Under the pieces are notes generated by a model that had not been told where the DNA came from, searched no databases, and saw only the letters and a program-made list of their open reading frames with translations. The translations under genes were made by a program, and so were the position numbers. Below, piece after piece: positions 44,921 to 57,769 of a stretch of 64,000 bases of DNA. The first letter of the stretch is position 1; each line of letters starts with the position of its first letter. Source of the DNA: Ridgeia piscesae (taxonomy: Eukaryota > Annelida > Polychaeta > Sabellida > Siboglinidae); assembly GCA_025642075.2 (NCBI GenBank), contig JAODUO010000556.1:161001-225000 (forward strand), written 5' to 3'.

Positions 44921-46301
44921 CTTCGCATTTAGCCAAGTAGCCGTTCGTACATTATATCAAGACTTGTGTACATAAAAAAATGAACAGGACATAAAATGTT
45001 ACAACTGTCACAAAATGAATCCACGGTTATAGTACGCTTCGCTCACGGTAACTGTCAGAGCCTGTCAGATCACAGTCTCGTCAGATCAGCATTTCGTGTT
45101 TCCATCCAGTTGCGATAGATAACTGCCTATTTCGTTCTAACTTTATATCGCCACAGAAAAGCTGAGCATCTGAACTGTATGCTTGATAAGGGTTGGTCAG
45201 AGAAGACACTGCATGGAGACCATGCCAAATGTCTTCAGAATTAATTGGTCCGAACTGGAGATTAAAAGTTAAGGAAAGACATAATTACGCTCTATTGTAA
45301 TGGTGAGATATCGTGGATAATTCGTGTGTGTGGAGCGCATCGAGTCGTGCCGAATCTCCGGCTCAGTCTACCCACTATTAATATGGTTCGCCCAACGAGG
45401 TTTTTAACGAGTCTTAGCAATGATACAATTTTAGGTTTACCCCCTAGGTTACCCTCTCGGCATCTCTAGTGCAGTTGGACGTTTGGGTCTCCAGACTACC
45501 AGAGGACTTCCTGTCCTATAGCTGCCCTTTAAAAGAAACATTTAAGAAAACACAAGGAAGTGCGTGTTAACTTAGCTTAATCGTGTTATTTAAAATTAGT
45601 TGACGCCTAGCTTTGTGTGCACGGCGACGAACCGGTTTTACCGGAAATTAGCACATATACGGAAATGACGTAACTGTCGTTAGGCGCCATTCTTGCTCAC
45701 CTGTATCTGTGCAAAGGTACAGCGCCCATATAACATCTTTTGGATTAACCCGGAATATGCATCTGCGTTGCTTAGCTAGCTGCTGCAATGTCAATGAAGT
45801 GTACACATTCGAGACACGTGAAACGACAGCTGTTTCTACCGACGTGGTAAGTTGACCTGTGGCAATGTTTTTATTAACACGGTATTTAAGGGCGGGGCAA
45901 AGTCCCATTATTACAAAGCCAAGGCTATTGGGACATGTCTAATAAATTTCATAGTATTAGTATTATATGTTAACACAACATAAACTGATAGCGTGTATAT
46001 GTTTGGCCAAACATATACACACTGACAGTGTATATTCATTAACAGCAAATGAATTGGCAACAGTACTATCTATCATGTTAATGACATATCTGAACAATGA
46101 AAGCTCAAATATCAAAATAGCGTTAATAATTTCTACATTCAACGAGCGTCGATTGTTGGCAAATAGCAGTTGAAGTGGCCAGTTATAAACAAAACGCGCC
46201 ATATCATGCATGTTTGCGCTCCACGAATACACACGTGTGCAGATGGTTCAACTGAAATCAAACAATTGCTACCGTGGGGCAGAGCCAGAGGGAGATTAAT
46301 C
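44921..46301. other. Region upstream of TSEN54
   Basis: It should contain the TSEN54 promoter; CpG frequency rises over about 44890-45660. No second gene head-to-head was recognised. An exact 28-bp palindrome lies at 45993-46020. Confidence 0.4.
45993..46020. repeat. Perfect 28-bp palindrome
   Basis: GTGTATATGTTTGG followed by CCAAACATATACAC with no spacer. Both strands therefore read the same short peptide (CICLAKHIH) in overlapping frames. Confidence 0.98.
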
Positions 46302-47363
46302 TAAAGGTATCATCACACGGTGCAACTTAATTGCATGCCATGACCAATCAGAAGCGGCCCCCTGGTGGATCGTCATCAGCAACAGTAGCGTCGAAAAGAA
46401 ACAATGTTTTCCTCAACGAGGATGAAACAAAATAACTGATCGAACTATTCCAGGGGCATCAATGCCTCTGAACTACTACAAACGGACGCTGTAATCGGCG
46501 CGAACATCAGGCAGCGGCAATGACGTCGATTACTATGGCGATGGTTGTTTCAACGACTACGGGGAGAAGTTTCTCTGGTGAGTGCAATGTGTTTTCTATC
46601 GTATAGCGTATACACTCTGAACTACAGTACAGGGCTAGGCACAGCCACCAGACAGGCGCTTTTTAGCTGTTGAGCCACAAATCGTGCATCCAATCGCTTT
46701 CGCTTTTAGACATTTTAACAAAAACCTTCTGAAATAATCTCGTAAGTTATTAAGTCTCTAACACCTGTTCGGTTCAAATGTGTAAAACCAAACTGCGTAC
46801 GGCAGAAACCGAGACCAAGTGGTCCAGTATAAAAGGCCAACGCAATCTAAATATCTTGTAAAAGCCGCCGGCGTCATAAACCGTGGATGCAGTTTAAATC
46901 GCCGGAAGGCCAAGGAGTGCAGAATAATAAGTTATCTTGAAGCCTACTCTCTGGATGTTTTGTTTTCATGGTATTTATAACGAATGTCATCATTCCAGTG
47001 GTATCACTTCAGAATGACCCAGAGAATGACATTTCGTTCGAGGAATCATTAACACCTGAAGCACCAGCTGAGGCGGAGATGAGTGGACATACCTGACAGC
47101 CAACGGCAACGAGCAGACCACGACGACACACAGGCCAACAGAAACCGGGTGGTAGAACATTCTCTTTCAACATATAATAAAGCTTTATTGCCATTTTCAA
47201 CAGGCATTACATGTTAAATTGGAATGTAGTCTGGCGTTGACTCACATAGTGCCTATATAATATACAATAATAAGTTTTATTTTCGTATATATACATTTTA
47301 TCAAAGTAGTCATCGGCTTAATTGTAGTTTTTATTATTATATATTATTATTATTATATTATTT

Positions 47364-47366
<3 letters not shown>

Positions 47367-47457
<91 letters not shown>
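47367..47457. repeat. (TA)n microsatellite
   Basis: About 90 bp of TA with a single ATTATA interruption, inside the Harbinger-type element. Confidence 0.95.
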
Positions 47458-47458
<1 letters not shown>

Positions 47459-47564
47459 TAAAAAGTTAATACAATACTACTTTGATAAAATTTTATTAAA
47501 ATATTATTATGTTATTAATATGTATTTTATTATCATTATTTTAGGAATAATCATTGTAAAGCGC

Positions 47565-47620
47565 CCCAGAACAATTATTTGGATGGGGCGCTATATAAGA
47601 AATAAACTATTATTATTATT
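47565..47620 (+). repeat. LINE/SINE 3'-tail fragment
   Basis: GTAAAGCGCCCCAGAACAAT ... GGGGCGCTATATAAGAAATAAA followed by TTATTATTATTA: a conserved retroposon 3' hairpin and simple tail. Confidence 0.6.
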
Positions 47621-49599
47621 AATAAAATGAAATATGGCAAATAAATATATAATACATAATATGTTCTTTAAAATAATAACAATATATTATTTTGATCTAA
47701 TAAATAAATAACATATCTCAGATATATTTTTAAGTAATAGATTATCCATTTAAAAATAATTGTGTAAAGCTAGTTAATAAATAAATAAATATATATAAAA
47801 TGTCCTTTAAATTATAAATTATCTTCTAAAAATATTATTTTAAGTTAGTAAACAAATAAATAAATATTATAAGAGGTATAAAATGTCATTTAAAGTTAAT
47901 ATTTACAATTGAATTATATGTAAAATGTTATTATATTATAATAAAAAATATATATTAATCATTATATTAAAAATTATGTTTAAAATTAAATTTATAGAAT
48001 TATTAAGTTAAGCTAAAATTTCACAATACGAGAAGATTGGTGTTCAACACCATCAATCCGCTATTGAGAACAGGTACACCTACACTCCGAGAGATATACG
48101 AGAGATACTCCAAAAGGTACACATAAATATAAGAGAGACAATCCTATGAGGCATTGGGGGCAATTAGTTGAATTGCTCAAACGAATCCCTCTTGATATGA
48201 TAGGTCTGGCCAATCCTAGTGCCAGAGTGGAATGACTTCAAGAGCCAAGACTTCCCAAGTTGAGACTTGAGGGTCAATTTCAGTTGTCTTAAATATTGTT
48301 CGCAGATGTCGTAGCTTCGTTTATATATCATTTTCTAAGATAGAAATATATTTGTTTATGCATTGTCTCCATTATATACAGTTGAAATGTTAACATATTT
48401 GTGTCCTGGACCCGACCATACAAATATTATGTGACCCGTAAACGGGCAAAGCCAAAGATAGACCTACAGTGTAGATATACAGGTGATCATGCGCTACACT
48501 GAAGATACCTGCGAACTACGTTCAGTTTCCTTGATGCGATATCGTTCTTTGTTCATTTGGTTTGTGCGCTGTGTTATGTACGTGCATTTAATAAAGTTCT
48601 GCATTCTTGCTATAAGATAACCATTGTGTAGCTTATTGATAAAATATGGATAAAATAGCGCCCATCGCATGTGTGCTTTGCCTCATCTAGCCTCCTATGT
48701 TAAGGCTAAGGGGAACTCCCATATCAGGTGTGTGCACATAATTAATCACACTACAACTGTACACATATGGTGTTGTTCATTAACAATATTATTGTAGATA
48801 TTTGTAGGCATTTTAGATTAATAGAGCTAACCGGAATGACGATATTTATCATCCTGGGTTCTGTGCCTCACCCTATTCTAACTAGTGTATATACTTAACC
48901 AGTTGGGAACACCAGCTGTGCAAGACGATTAAACAATTATTCTCGTCCATCCGGATAAAATCTCGCGTGGCTTCAGTGCCAACGGATCCTCACCTAGGCG
49001 AGCAATGCATATGCTCCATGGACAGTGCCGAAACCAAACACTTCTCTTATTTCGTTTTTTTCTTGTTCTTTTGTGATAAATTCGTTGTATAAAAGTTAAG
49101 CACTGCAGCTCTTCTACGGTATCAGACGACGTGTCATATTCGCAGTGATGTTGGTGATTGCAGGCAACCAGGTTACATCGTGTGATCAGATCAGTTGCAG
49201 CCGAGTTGCAGTACAAGCTATATTGCAACCTATTTGCAGCCATTGCATGCAAGTTGAACCGTGTGACGGCACCTTAAGAGAAATCGGTGCAATTAGCATG
49301 CAGTGTGTGCTCCCATTATGTCAACGACTGGCCTCAGTCTTCCAAAGTGAGTAGTTTTCTCACGTTTTGGCCAAACGTATGTAGCGGATTCAGTGTTTGG
49401 CGACGTTGTTAACGTGGACATTCCGCCACTGAACTTCTGATACATTATGTGTGCGTAAACCTGAGTAAATGTCGATGTTATCATGGCTGAGTGTTTCTTG
49501 CATCTTCTTTCCCCGTGATTATTTGCGCATTCGTTGCCTCTTCGTTGATTCCCTTGTAAGTTCCTTTCATGCAAAGGTCACCCATTCGTGTATGTTCAG

Positions 49600-49954
49600 G
49601 CCAGCCCTTCTCTGATCTAAGTTCCTGACCTCTTCCTATCAGAACGTCGGCCTTCTCCTTCTTCGACTACCATCCTCATCTGCTTTTCACGCTCTTTTCG
49701 GCAGTCTTTCATCACACATTCTTTGTACATGCCCCATCCATCTTATTCTGCTTCCAACTACTTTCCTCTTTAGGCTTTTTCATTCGAATCTCGTCTCTTA
49801 ATTCCTCCGTCTTCCTGCTGTCCTCTCGCTTTACTCTACATATTCTTCTGACCCATCTGTTTTCTGCCACCTGTAACTTCTCCTCCTGCCACTCTGTCAA
49901 TTCCACTGTACGGTCTGTATCCAACCTATTATACATGTTGGTACGTTGGGACAA
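49600..49954 (-). mobile_element. LINE reverse-transcriptase C-terminal fragment
   Basis: The minus-strand frame 49954-49712 contains LTEWQEEKLQVAENRWVRRI followed by CRVKREDSRKTEELRDEIRM. This is the typical post-RT region of non-LTR retrotransposon polyproteins (usually LQVAENRWVRRICRVKR, from general knowledge). The fragment then degrades by frameshift. It is 5'-truncated with no intact domain. Confidence 0.7.
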
Positions 49955-50854
49955 CGCTGACTTCCAACACCCTTTCTTTCGGTTATTTATTCACAATAAG
50001 AATGTTATTTTTTATAGATGCTATCACATTATGTATGCGCCATCATCAGCCAAGCCTGCATGTTCCATGGACGGTTTTTTGTGGTGGTGTCGAGGGGGTT
50101 GAATTTGCGATTCCAGGTCCCCAACAGATTGTAGAGATGCTGACCAGAGCCTCGTCGTTTTGATGCTATTTTTTTACATTATTTGGGACAACAGAAAGGA
50201 TGTGCTTTTGGAAAGGTTTCACTATACTGTTGTACTTTTTTCCGAAGTCTCAATCAGCACTTCGCTGTTGCGGGTAACGATTATGAACAATTCGATGCTG
50301 CTGCTGCTTTTTGGAAAGGAAGTTGACGAGTGTGATCTTGCAAAGTTGATTTTGACAAAACGTTACGATTTAAAATCTCGTGAACAATCCAGAGCAAGTT
50401 CGACGGAGGTCGCGCGCGCCAGTGGTCGTTGCTGCTGATTGCATCAGTACCAGCCATCAATACTCCTGGGTCGACCGTGCGCAAACCTCCTCTTTTAAAC
50501 AAAGCCAGTGAAATCGCTCATGAGGTGTGTAATTGGCCTCCGGTCATGTGATATACTTTTTGTGATGATTTCAGTCACACGTGCACACGTGTCCCATGCA
50601 ACGTTTGGGATTTAAAAGCAAATATTCGAATACACACAACTGTTCAGCTCTTCGTGCAATTGGGTGGAAGGTCAATATGCTGGAATTCCCAGAAATGTTC
50701 TGTCCGTCTTCGAATTGGGGTGGGTATATGGAAGCAGTCACAATCGACGATGTCAATAAACTACTTCGACTCGGCTATTTCAAGCATATCTCACAGGGGG
50801 TCTGCCAGGACTAGTTTGCATGGCAAACAGCCTTGGCTTGCGTGTGTGCCAGCC

Positions 50855-51090
50855 TAGGACGCCGGATGGTTAGAATGTCATATATAACAATCACGCGAAC
50901 AAACCTGAGTTCGAATTCTCCTGCTGCTGTTCGAATTGCGCGCACTTTTTTCACCCCATGTTGTCTCTGTTCACTCCGCTGTATAAAAAGGCTTTAATAA
51001 TGGTAGACTCGTGTTTGCGAAGTAATTGCAGCGTGGCTGAATATTCCCTACAGTAATCAAGATGCACGGTGTTCGAATGAACTGTTGGCT
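50855..51090 (+). repeat. Diverged tRNA-derived SINE copy
   Basis: GAGTTCGAATTCT (a B-box-like remnant) is followed by TGTTCACTCCGCTGTATAAA and a GTAATTGCAGCGTGGCTGAA block homologous to the bodies at 53.4 and 63.5 kb. Confidence 0.5.
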
Positions 51091-51341
51091 GAAGAATACA
51101 GTCCTTTGGACAGCCATTCTGTATTCCGCCCTGTCTCAGACCCTTTCTTTGATCGTGTCAGCAAAATTGACCTATTCTAACAAATGTATTAAGTCGACTG
51201 TCTAACCGAATGATTGTCGTGACTCTAAAGTCGATGGTCTTGAAGAGTATGTGCCGTAGAACGGAGCCTTGTCTACATCGCTGGTCGACACGGACCGGAC
51301 TATGTGGGTCGAACATATCAAGCACCTAGTGGCCATTGACC

Positions 51342-51403
51342 CGGGTGGAGGTCGTGGAGGCCGGTGGACGTCGTGGAGGCCGGTGGAGGTCGTGGAGGCA
51401 ATG
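51342..51403. repeat. GGAGGTCGTGGAGGCCGGT minisatellite, ~3 copies
   Basis: Short GC-rich tandem repeat of an 18-19-bp unit. Confidence 0.8.
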
Positions 51404-52039
51404 AAAGCCAAACACCACAACAGGACCACAGTGAGTTAGATATCCGTACATTTGCCCGCCTTAACCACTTGGCCACACGACCTTTTGATGCAACATAACA
51501 ACAATCCACTTGGATGTCAGTTGTAGGCCATGGCACGTGTTCTCTCCAGAGGACGAGTGTAGCAAGGAGGATCCCAACTCGCTCGATAGCATGTCCGTGC
51601 TGTCGGGGACTGACATGAGCCAAGTATCTTGGTCTCGCGGAGAGTGACAGAGCAGTTTGCTGAGAGTGACCCAATTTGTCCCGGGCGCTGTGTTAACGGA
51701 TTCACCCAACCTTGTCTACCGACACCACAGTTGCGCTTGTCTTTGCTAACGTCTAAGGTGTTCGACGCTCTCAGGCGTGTGTGTCTATAGCTGACATGTT
51801 TCGGTGTTTTCGGGGCATTGGCGGTGCCTCGCGCAGCATTCATCATTGCAAGCGACGTTGGCAACATCCATTTCGCCACGACCAATCATCCATACGAGCA
51901 GAGTAACAACATCACGTCATCAAGACGCATCACGCTCGGTCTTAGACTTCTTGCTTCTTGTTCTAAATACACAATATTTCCATTTTGGGAAAGTGCGATC
52001 GCCTCATCACATCGAAAGACACAGTGCAACGCAATCTCC

Positions 52040-52430
52040 TTCTTATTTTCCATGTGACATTACTCTGCCTCGCAAGTTGTCCCGTCAGGACGCCTTTAAG
52101 AGTGCCTTAAAGTCGTTATATTTTAAAACACATTTCTACTTATGCAGTGACAACTTTGTGTACTTATAATTTGTGAATTCATCATTCTTAGAGAGAACAT
52201 TACTTCTACCTTCTTAAATGACATTTAAGATTTTTTTTAGCATTCTATATTGTTTATTTATTATGTTTTTATTAGTCTTTTTATATGCATTTTAATAATG
52301 TAGAGGTAATTTTAGTTATACGTTTAACTATTTTTTTAAGGAATACATGTACGTGTAAAACGCCCTGAATAGTGTTTAACTAGTTTGGCGCTATTTAAGT
52401 ATATTTATTTATTTGTATTTTATTTTAGTA
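52040..52430 (+). mobile_element. LINE 3' end (C-terminal ORF remnant plus tail)
   Basis: LPRKLSRQDAFKSALKSLYF before a stop at 52169 resembles the FKxxLKTHLF ending of CR1/L2-like LINE polyproteins. About 190 bp later comes AAACGCCCTGAAT ... TTTGGCGCTATTTAAG and an (ATTT)n tail. This is consistent with a 5'-truncated insertion, but the match is short. Confidence 0.4.
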
Positions 52431-52654
52431 TGTTGAGCAGCGAGCAGGTGTTGCTGACAATGGCTTCATGTCCGTTACTGACACAACGGAAATAATACAG
52501 AAATGCGTTTGACACACATAACAACTTCACCATATCATACTTACACTAAGCATAAGCATGACACTGTTGATTGTGTTTGCAATGTTCTGTAGTCTTTGTG
52601 TAGGGAAGCATCCTTGACAAGTCGGTGAAATGTATCGGGCATCTGCAGATTGTT

Positions 52655-52915
52655 AAATAAATGTGGGGCGCGGTGGTCGGGCGGTAGAGCGCCGGACTGT
52701 CCGACCTACCGCCGTTTTGGCAATTTCGTTCAGCCCACATTTGCCTGGGTCTTTCGGAAGAGACACTAAAAGCCGGCGGTCCCTTCTATCTGGTGTCTAT
52801 GCCAGGGGAAGTAAAAGATCCCATACAGGGGGTAAATCTGTAACCTGTAGTGGACTCACAACTTCTCGTTGGACTTTACGCCGTCCAGTATCGGAGAGAA
52901 GAAGAGAAGAGAAGT
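52655..52915 (+). repeat. tRNA-derived SINE, second type
   Basis: The head GGGCGCGGTGGTCGGGCGGT, then AGAGCGCCGGACTG, has tRNA D-arm/A-box character. The body includes CTTTCGGAAGAGACACTAAA and GGGGAAGTAAAAGATCCC, and the tail is a GAGAAGAAGAGAAGAG run. Its body differs from the SINEs at 53.4 and 63.5 kb. Confidence 0.5.
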
Positions 52916-53044
52916 AGTACATTGATGTGTCGTTTTATAATCAGGGGCAGATCTGGGAAGAGTATTCTAGGGAGAAGCACAAACACCCCAAATGCACATT
53001 TCATGCTTTTCAAAAAGCGTCGGGTCGCGAAATTGCAGTGGCTC

Positions 53045-53149
53045 AGTGGTACGGTCGACAGTGGCACGGTCGACAGTGACACGGTCGACAGTGGCACGGT
53101 CGACAGTGGCACGGTCGACAGTGGCACGGTCGACAGTGGAACGGTCGAC
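53045..53149. repeat. 15-bp minisatellite with a GTCGAC palindrome per unit, 7 copies
   Basis: Unit CAGTGGCACGGTCGA repeated with single-base variants; the last unit turns into the near-palindrome GGTCGACCGTGCC. Confidence 0.95.
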
Positions 53150-53364
53150 CGTGCCATGTGCTTCTGGAAAGTGGCATTTCTAACAAAAACAAACTGTAGT
53201 CAACTTAAAAAGACCTGACATGTGGGAAACTACAAATATCGGATAGGCGCAGGTGATGGAATCCAACCATGTAGACACTTGAAAGGCATTTAACGTGTAG
53301 ATCTGTCCATTTTCCACAGGCTAACTCAAACTCTCCTAACTCTCTGGGCCCACACGGAGACCAC

Positions 53365-53665
53365 AGTGCAGTGGCGCAGTGCTAGCTCTTCGGACTAGAG
53401 AGCCCGGGTTAAAATCCTACCTTGCCTAGCCAAATCTTCTTCAAGACACATTGCTCCAGTTCACTCAGCTGTATGAATGAATATCTGGCTATAAACATTG
53501 GTCGATATTTGTGTACGAATAGTTGTCGCGTATTAATTGTAGCATGGCCGGATACTTTCCAGAGAAGTCGAGATGGTGTTCGTTTGAACAGCGAGGGAAA
53601 TGTTTACCAATTTGAGCAATCCTGTTTGATTGGATACTGCGCTATATAACTTACCTTTAACTAGG
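53365..53665 (+). repeat. tRNA-derived SINE, copy 2
   Basis: tRNA-like head (GCAGTGGCGCAGTGCTAGCT, CGGACTAGAGAG, degenerate B box GGTTAAAATCC). The body TTCACTCAGCTGTATGAATG and tail GCGCTATATAACTTACCTTT are shared with 63485-63818. Confidence 0.8.
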
Positions 53666-54601
53666 TTTCTTTCATTCACGTTTCTCATGTATTAATGTTA
53701 GAATAGATGTTGCTTGGGATTGGTGCGTTTGGTTCCATTTCGGGTTTACATTTGCTTAACATGCCGATGTTGTACCAAGTATTAGCACATTTCTATGGTT
53801 ACGGTTAGGTATGTGCTTTATGGGTATGGATAGCAAGCTGAATATACCTTGTCTGTGATTTGTTAAATATTTTGGTTAGAGAAGTGTACTGGTAATTTTT
53901 ATAGTTAGAAATTGTAGAGTTAGTAATAGGGGATGGTGGTTATGTAATCGAACTAGTGACATCACCCTGTCTTTACTGCAATCCTACCGTGAGTCCAATT
54001 AAAAGTAAGTTATCATATTAATGTAGTATCCAGTGATTGGTGTTGTTCAAGGCACTTTTTAGTTTACTATTGATTGCCTTCGCTTAAAAATATGTTTACG
54101 CGAAGACTTATCTGCAAAGCATTCAGCAACACTATATTTATTGCGCGAAGACGCGATTGAGTCTAGGTCTGCGCTTCGTAAAGATTGACCCTCAGGACAA
54201 TTTCCACTTGCCCGCAAGACCCATATTAAGGATTGTACTTTGTCAAGAACAAAATAGTAACTCGTGTTCTGTCAGGTCGTCGTGTTTATTGGCCGAGCCT
54301 TTTCCAACGAATTCGCCACTTGCTCAAATGCAAAATCCTGAGTTTGGAGTTCTGCTTTATGTCCTAACATTCATTTTCGGGCATCTGAACACGTTGAATA
54401 TGCTGCTTCAGTGAAGATAAGAGTTAATTAGCAACGTGTACTAAACAGTGGAAAGTTCGATATAAAGCTGCCCCTCATCAGAAGGAACGCCAACAACGAA
54501 AACGTTACACATTTTCTAGTTCAATGGACAAGTTTGAGGCGAAGACGAAAGCTGCTTTATAGTGCGTCGGCAAGTGTAAAGGAAGCATAATATTATTTGT
54601 T

Positions 54602-57600
54602 GGTATAATCTTGGCAACAGGTTTTAAAATCATCTAAATAGTATACAGAACTTAAAAACCCTTGTTGCCTTTTTTCTATTTGGTCCCATAGTAAATTAGC
54701 GGCCATTTAAAAAATGGCCGCCACATTTTATTTCGCCTTACGTTAATAACTGTTTCGTCTCTAGAGAGAAATAATTGTGGTATGTAGATATACGTTCTAT
54801 GGGACAAGAATTTCAAATACTTTTTTTGAATGTTCTGGCTTTCGCGTCTGCCATTTTTAAAGATGGCGGTCGTCAATACAAATGTCATAATATCTCAAAA
54901 ACTACATCACATTGAGCAGTAATGTTGATGACATTCGATAGCTTCGTGGATAGCGATATACACCAATGTACATTTACCTTCATTAACATTCATATATGCG
55001 CCACTTTTAAAGATGACGTCCTGCTCAGCCTTTTGTCCATATTTTAGAACTACGTAATCTAGTGCCAAAACATTGATGTCAAGATGTAAGGTTTTTAGAT
55101 CTGATTATTTAAATTGTGTTACTCTTAACCTATATTGACTTTCAAATATCCGCCATTTTGTAATATCCCGCCATTTTTTAAGATTATTATTATATCCATA
55201 GCTTAAGAACTACATGGTTTAGAGAGCAAACGTTGATGTCAAAATACAACATTATTAGAAATAATTATGTGTTGTACTACTTTTGATTTATCCGTCATTC
55301 TAATAGATTGCCCCAACAAACAGTATTATTTCTGTATCTTAAGAGAGCTTGTTATCCTTATGTCTTATGATCTACGTATCGTCGAACCTTGAAGCTGATG
55401 GTGAAATAAAGATGTTTGGAGGCAACGATTTAAAGATGGCTCTTATATATTCTGTAAAACGGACAGAGTTAGCCAATTCAAGCATTGGTTTATTGATTTC
55501 AAAATTATGCCATAGCATATTGAAAACTCCCAGTATCCACCCCCCACCTCACTAGATGCAAAACTGAACGAGTACTGAATTCTTGGTTTGCACTGGCAAC
55601 AATCGGCCGCCATGCTGGTGCTATCCAGGCTCCGGAGATTTGGGGATGATTGGGTCTAAGACTACATCCCGTGATCAAACTTTCGCCTGCACATGTGCCC
55701 GCCTTTTATGTTCAAACCATGCACGGGAGTTAGTTTAATCCTTGTTCATGTCTCATGAAATTGAAAAATACCACCAGACTTTTTCCACATGGGTAATGTA
55801 GAGCCATCCAGGACATAATGGTGTGCACAAGAACTGTTCACAGCTCTTGACCACTTCAGTGAACTGTTCTGCTCCTTCTGCGAATCCAGCCAGTGCAGCA
55901 AGTACAGTTCGGAAGATACAAGAAATGCTGTGAAGCTGGTACCCAATTGTGGCTCCCAGCGAAGAGCCAAGAGCACGACATCAATATGTTGGGAGTATAG
56001 GTAGATTATTAATATGTTTCTGCAACTTCCATAATATATGTTGAATCATGCGAATGTTTGCTTCTTTGGGTATGCTCACACCTGTAGACACAGGGCAGTT
56101 GGAGTTTGTCTTGACATCATTGCGTGTCACGGTCACTAGGTTCTCAGCAGTTCTCACGTCGAAGACATTTTGAACCAGGTATAGAAGTCTGATGCACGTT
56201 GAATCATCTACTATGTTGGATCATATTCCCTTGGAATTGCTTCTGCACGGTGTTGATTCCTTCAGTGGGGATACTTTCGTATAACTGTCAACGATAACCT
56301 TCACTTGGTCATGATCTCGAGCTTTTGATTGGATGAGCTTAACATATGATTTGTCATCATCTTTGTAATTACTGAAGTTCTTGACAGCCACCAACACGTT
56401 GCAAGGCTTCCATCGACTATGAGACAGCATCTCTATTGGATGGATTTATATAATAGCTTATAGGGTTGTGTCACTTATGGCCTGCACAATATTCTCCAGC
56501 AAGTGTTACTTTTTCATTCGTTAGATGGCTCGATTTATTTGGCTCCATCAACATCCAGTTTCTGTATTCAATCTCGTGAGGGCCAATTATTGCTTTCAAG
56601 TCAAATCTTCTTTTGAAGATCGTGCTAGCATCCTGGGAAAAAAGTAGTGATGTTGCCTTCAGAATCTCAGTTTCTGAGCTAGCTTACTATTCCATCTACT
56701 TTGCAGTTACACTCCATGGCAGTAAGATTTCCTTTGTCATCTTAGTGCTTATCATATGATTTTCAAGTCAAAAGGGTTTATGAAAGTTTCCAGAAGACAG
56801 GTGAAAGAGGGATGGAGATAGATGAACATATTGCGGGTTTTCAATATATGCTATGGCATAATTTTGAAGTCAATAAACCAATGTTTGAATTGGCCAACTC
56901 TGTCCGTTTTACAGAATATCTAAGAACCATCTTTAAATCGTTGCCTCCAAACATCTATATTTCTACATCTGCTTCAAGGTTCGACGATATGTAGATCTAA
57001 GACTTAGGGATAACAGGCTCTCTTAAATACGGAAATAATACTATTTGTTGGGGTCATCTATTAGAATGACGGACAAGTCAAAAGAAGTACAACACATAAT
57101 TACTTCTAAAAATATTGTATTTTGACATCAAACTTTGGTCTCTAAGCCACGTAGTTCTTAAGCTTAAGTTTAGAGATTTTGTCGGGCGCCATCTTAAAAA
57201 TGGCGGATATTACAAAATGGCGGATATTTGAAAGTCAGTAAAGGTTAAAAGTAATACAATTTAAATAATCATATCTAAAAACCTTACATCTTGCCATCAT
57301 TTATTTGGCTCTAGATTACGTAGTTCTTAAGATATGGGTAAATGGTTGAGCAGGAGGCTATCTTTAAAACTGGCGCATATACAATACAATAACCTTTAAT
57401 AGTCCCCCACATATATGAATGTTAATGAAGGTAAAGTGTATATTGGTGTATATCGCTATCAACCAAGCTATCCAATGTCATCAACATTATTGCTCATTTT
57501 GATGTATAGTTTTTGAGATATGGTGACATTTGTATTGACGACCGCCATCTTTAAAAATGGCGGACATGAGAGCCAGAAAATTCCAAATATGGTGTATTTG

Positions 57601-57769
57601 AAATCCTTACCCCATAAAATATATACAAAATTATTTTTAGATAAACCTTATTAACTACCGAAAATAATCGGACGGCCATTTTAAAAATGGCCGCTAAAAA
57701 TGGCAACAAGGGTTTTAAATTTCTATATACTACTTAGATGATTTTAAAACCTGTTGCCAATATTATACC
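54602..57769. mobile_element. Long-inverted-repeat (foldback) element, 3.2 kb
   Basis: The left arm 54602-55528 is repeated inverted at 56836-57769 (about 930 bp, visibly diverged but collinear). The shared outer end is GGTATAAT ... TTGGCAACAGGTTTTAAAAT and the inner end CCATAGCATAT ... TTGAAAAC. Arms contain repeated short palindromes of the type GGCCATTTTTAAAATGGCC and GCCATTTTTAAAGATGGC. The central 1.3 kb carries a decayed coding remnant on the minus strand. No clear target duplication was found. Confidence 0.8.
55546..56835 (-). pseudogene. Decayed coding remnant inside the foldback element
   Basis: On the minus strand protein-like sequence is scattered over all three frames, with stops and frameshifts: VKVIVDSYTKVSPLKESTPC (about 56310-56240), TEVVKSCEQFLC (about 55870-55830), FFNFMRHEQGLN (about 55760-55725) and KRRAHVQAKV (about 55715-55685). 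This resembles, from memory only, a multi-copy family of unnamed invertebrate proteins with a conserved HxxRAHxQAxxW region. The function is unknown and the copy is clearly non-functional. Confidence 0.35.

Larger units (their letters stand above)
46305..49274. mobile_element. PIF/Harbinger-type element (degraded or non-autonomous)
   Basis: The left end AGGTATCATCACACGGTGCA (then ACTT) at 46305 and the inverted right end AGGTGCCGTCACACGGTTCA (then ACTT) ending at 49274 match at ~20 of 24 positions. Both are flanked by TAA (46302-46304 and 49275-49277), the TWA-type 3-bp target duplication characteristic of PIF/Harbinger. The ~3-kb interior has (TA)n, a LINE-tail fragment at about 47565 and no intact transposase. 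A start-to-donor segment ATGACGTCGATTACT ... GGTGAGT (46520-46582) may be an exon remnant. Confidence 0.7.

Noticed and set aside
45648..45908. 86-codon minus frame as the TSEN54 first exon
   Set aside because: No similarity to Sen54. The short exon at 44898-44920 gives the conserved LSAEEL junction in phase.
48000..48620. Solo LTR of a gypsy-like element (AATAAAG near 48590)
   Set aside because: No paired LTR, target duplication or primer-binding site could be seen; evidence too thin.
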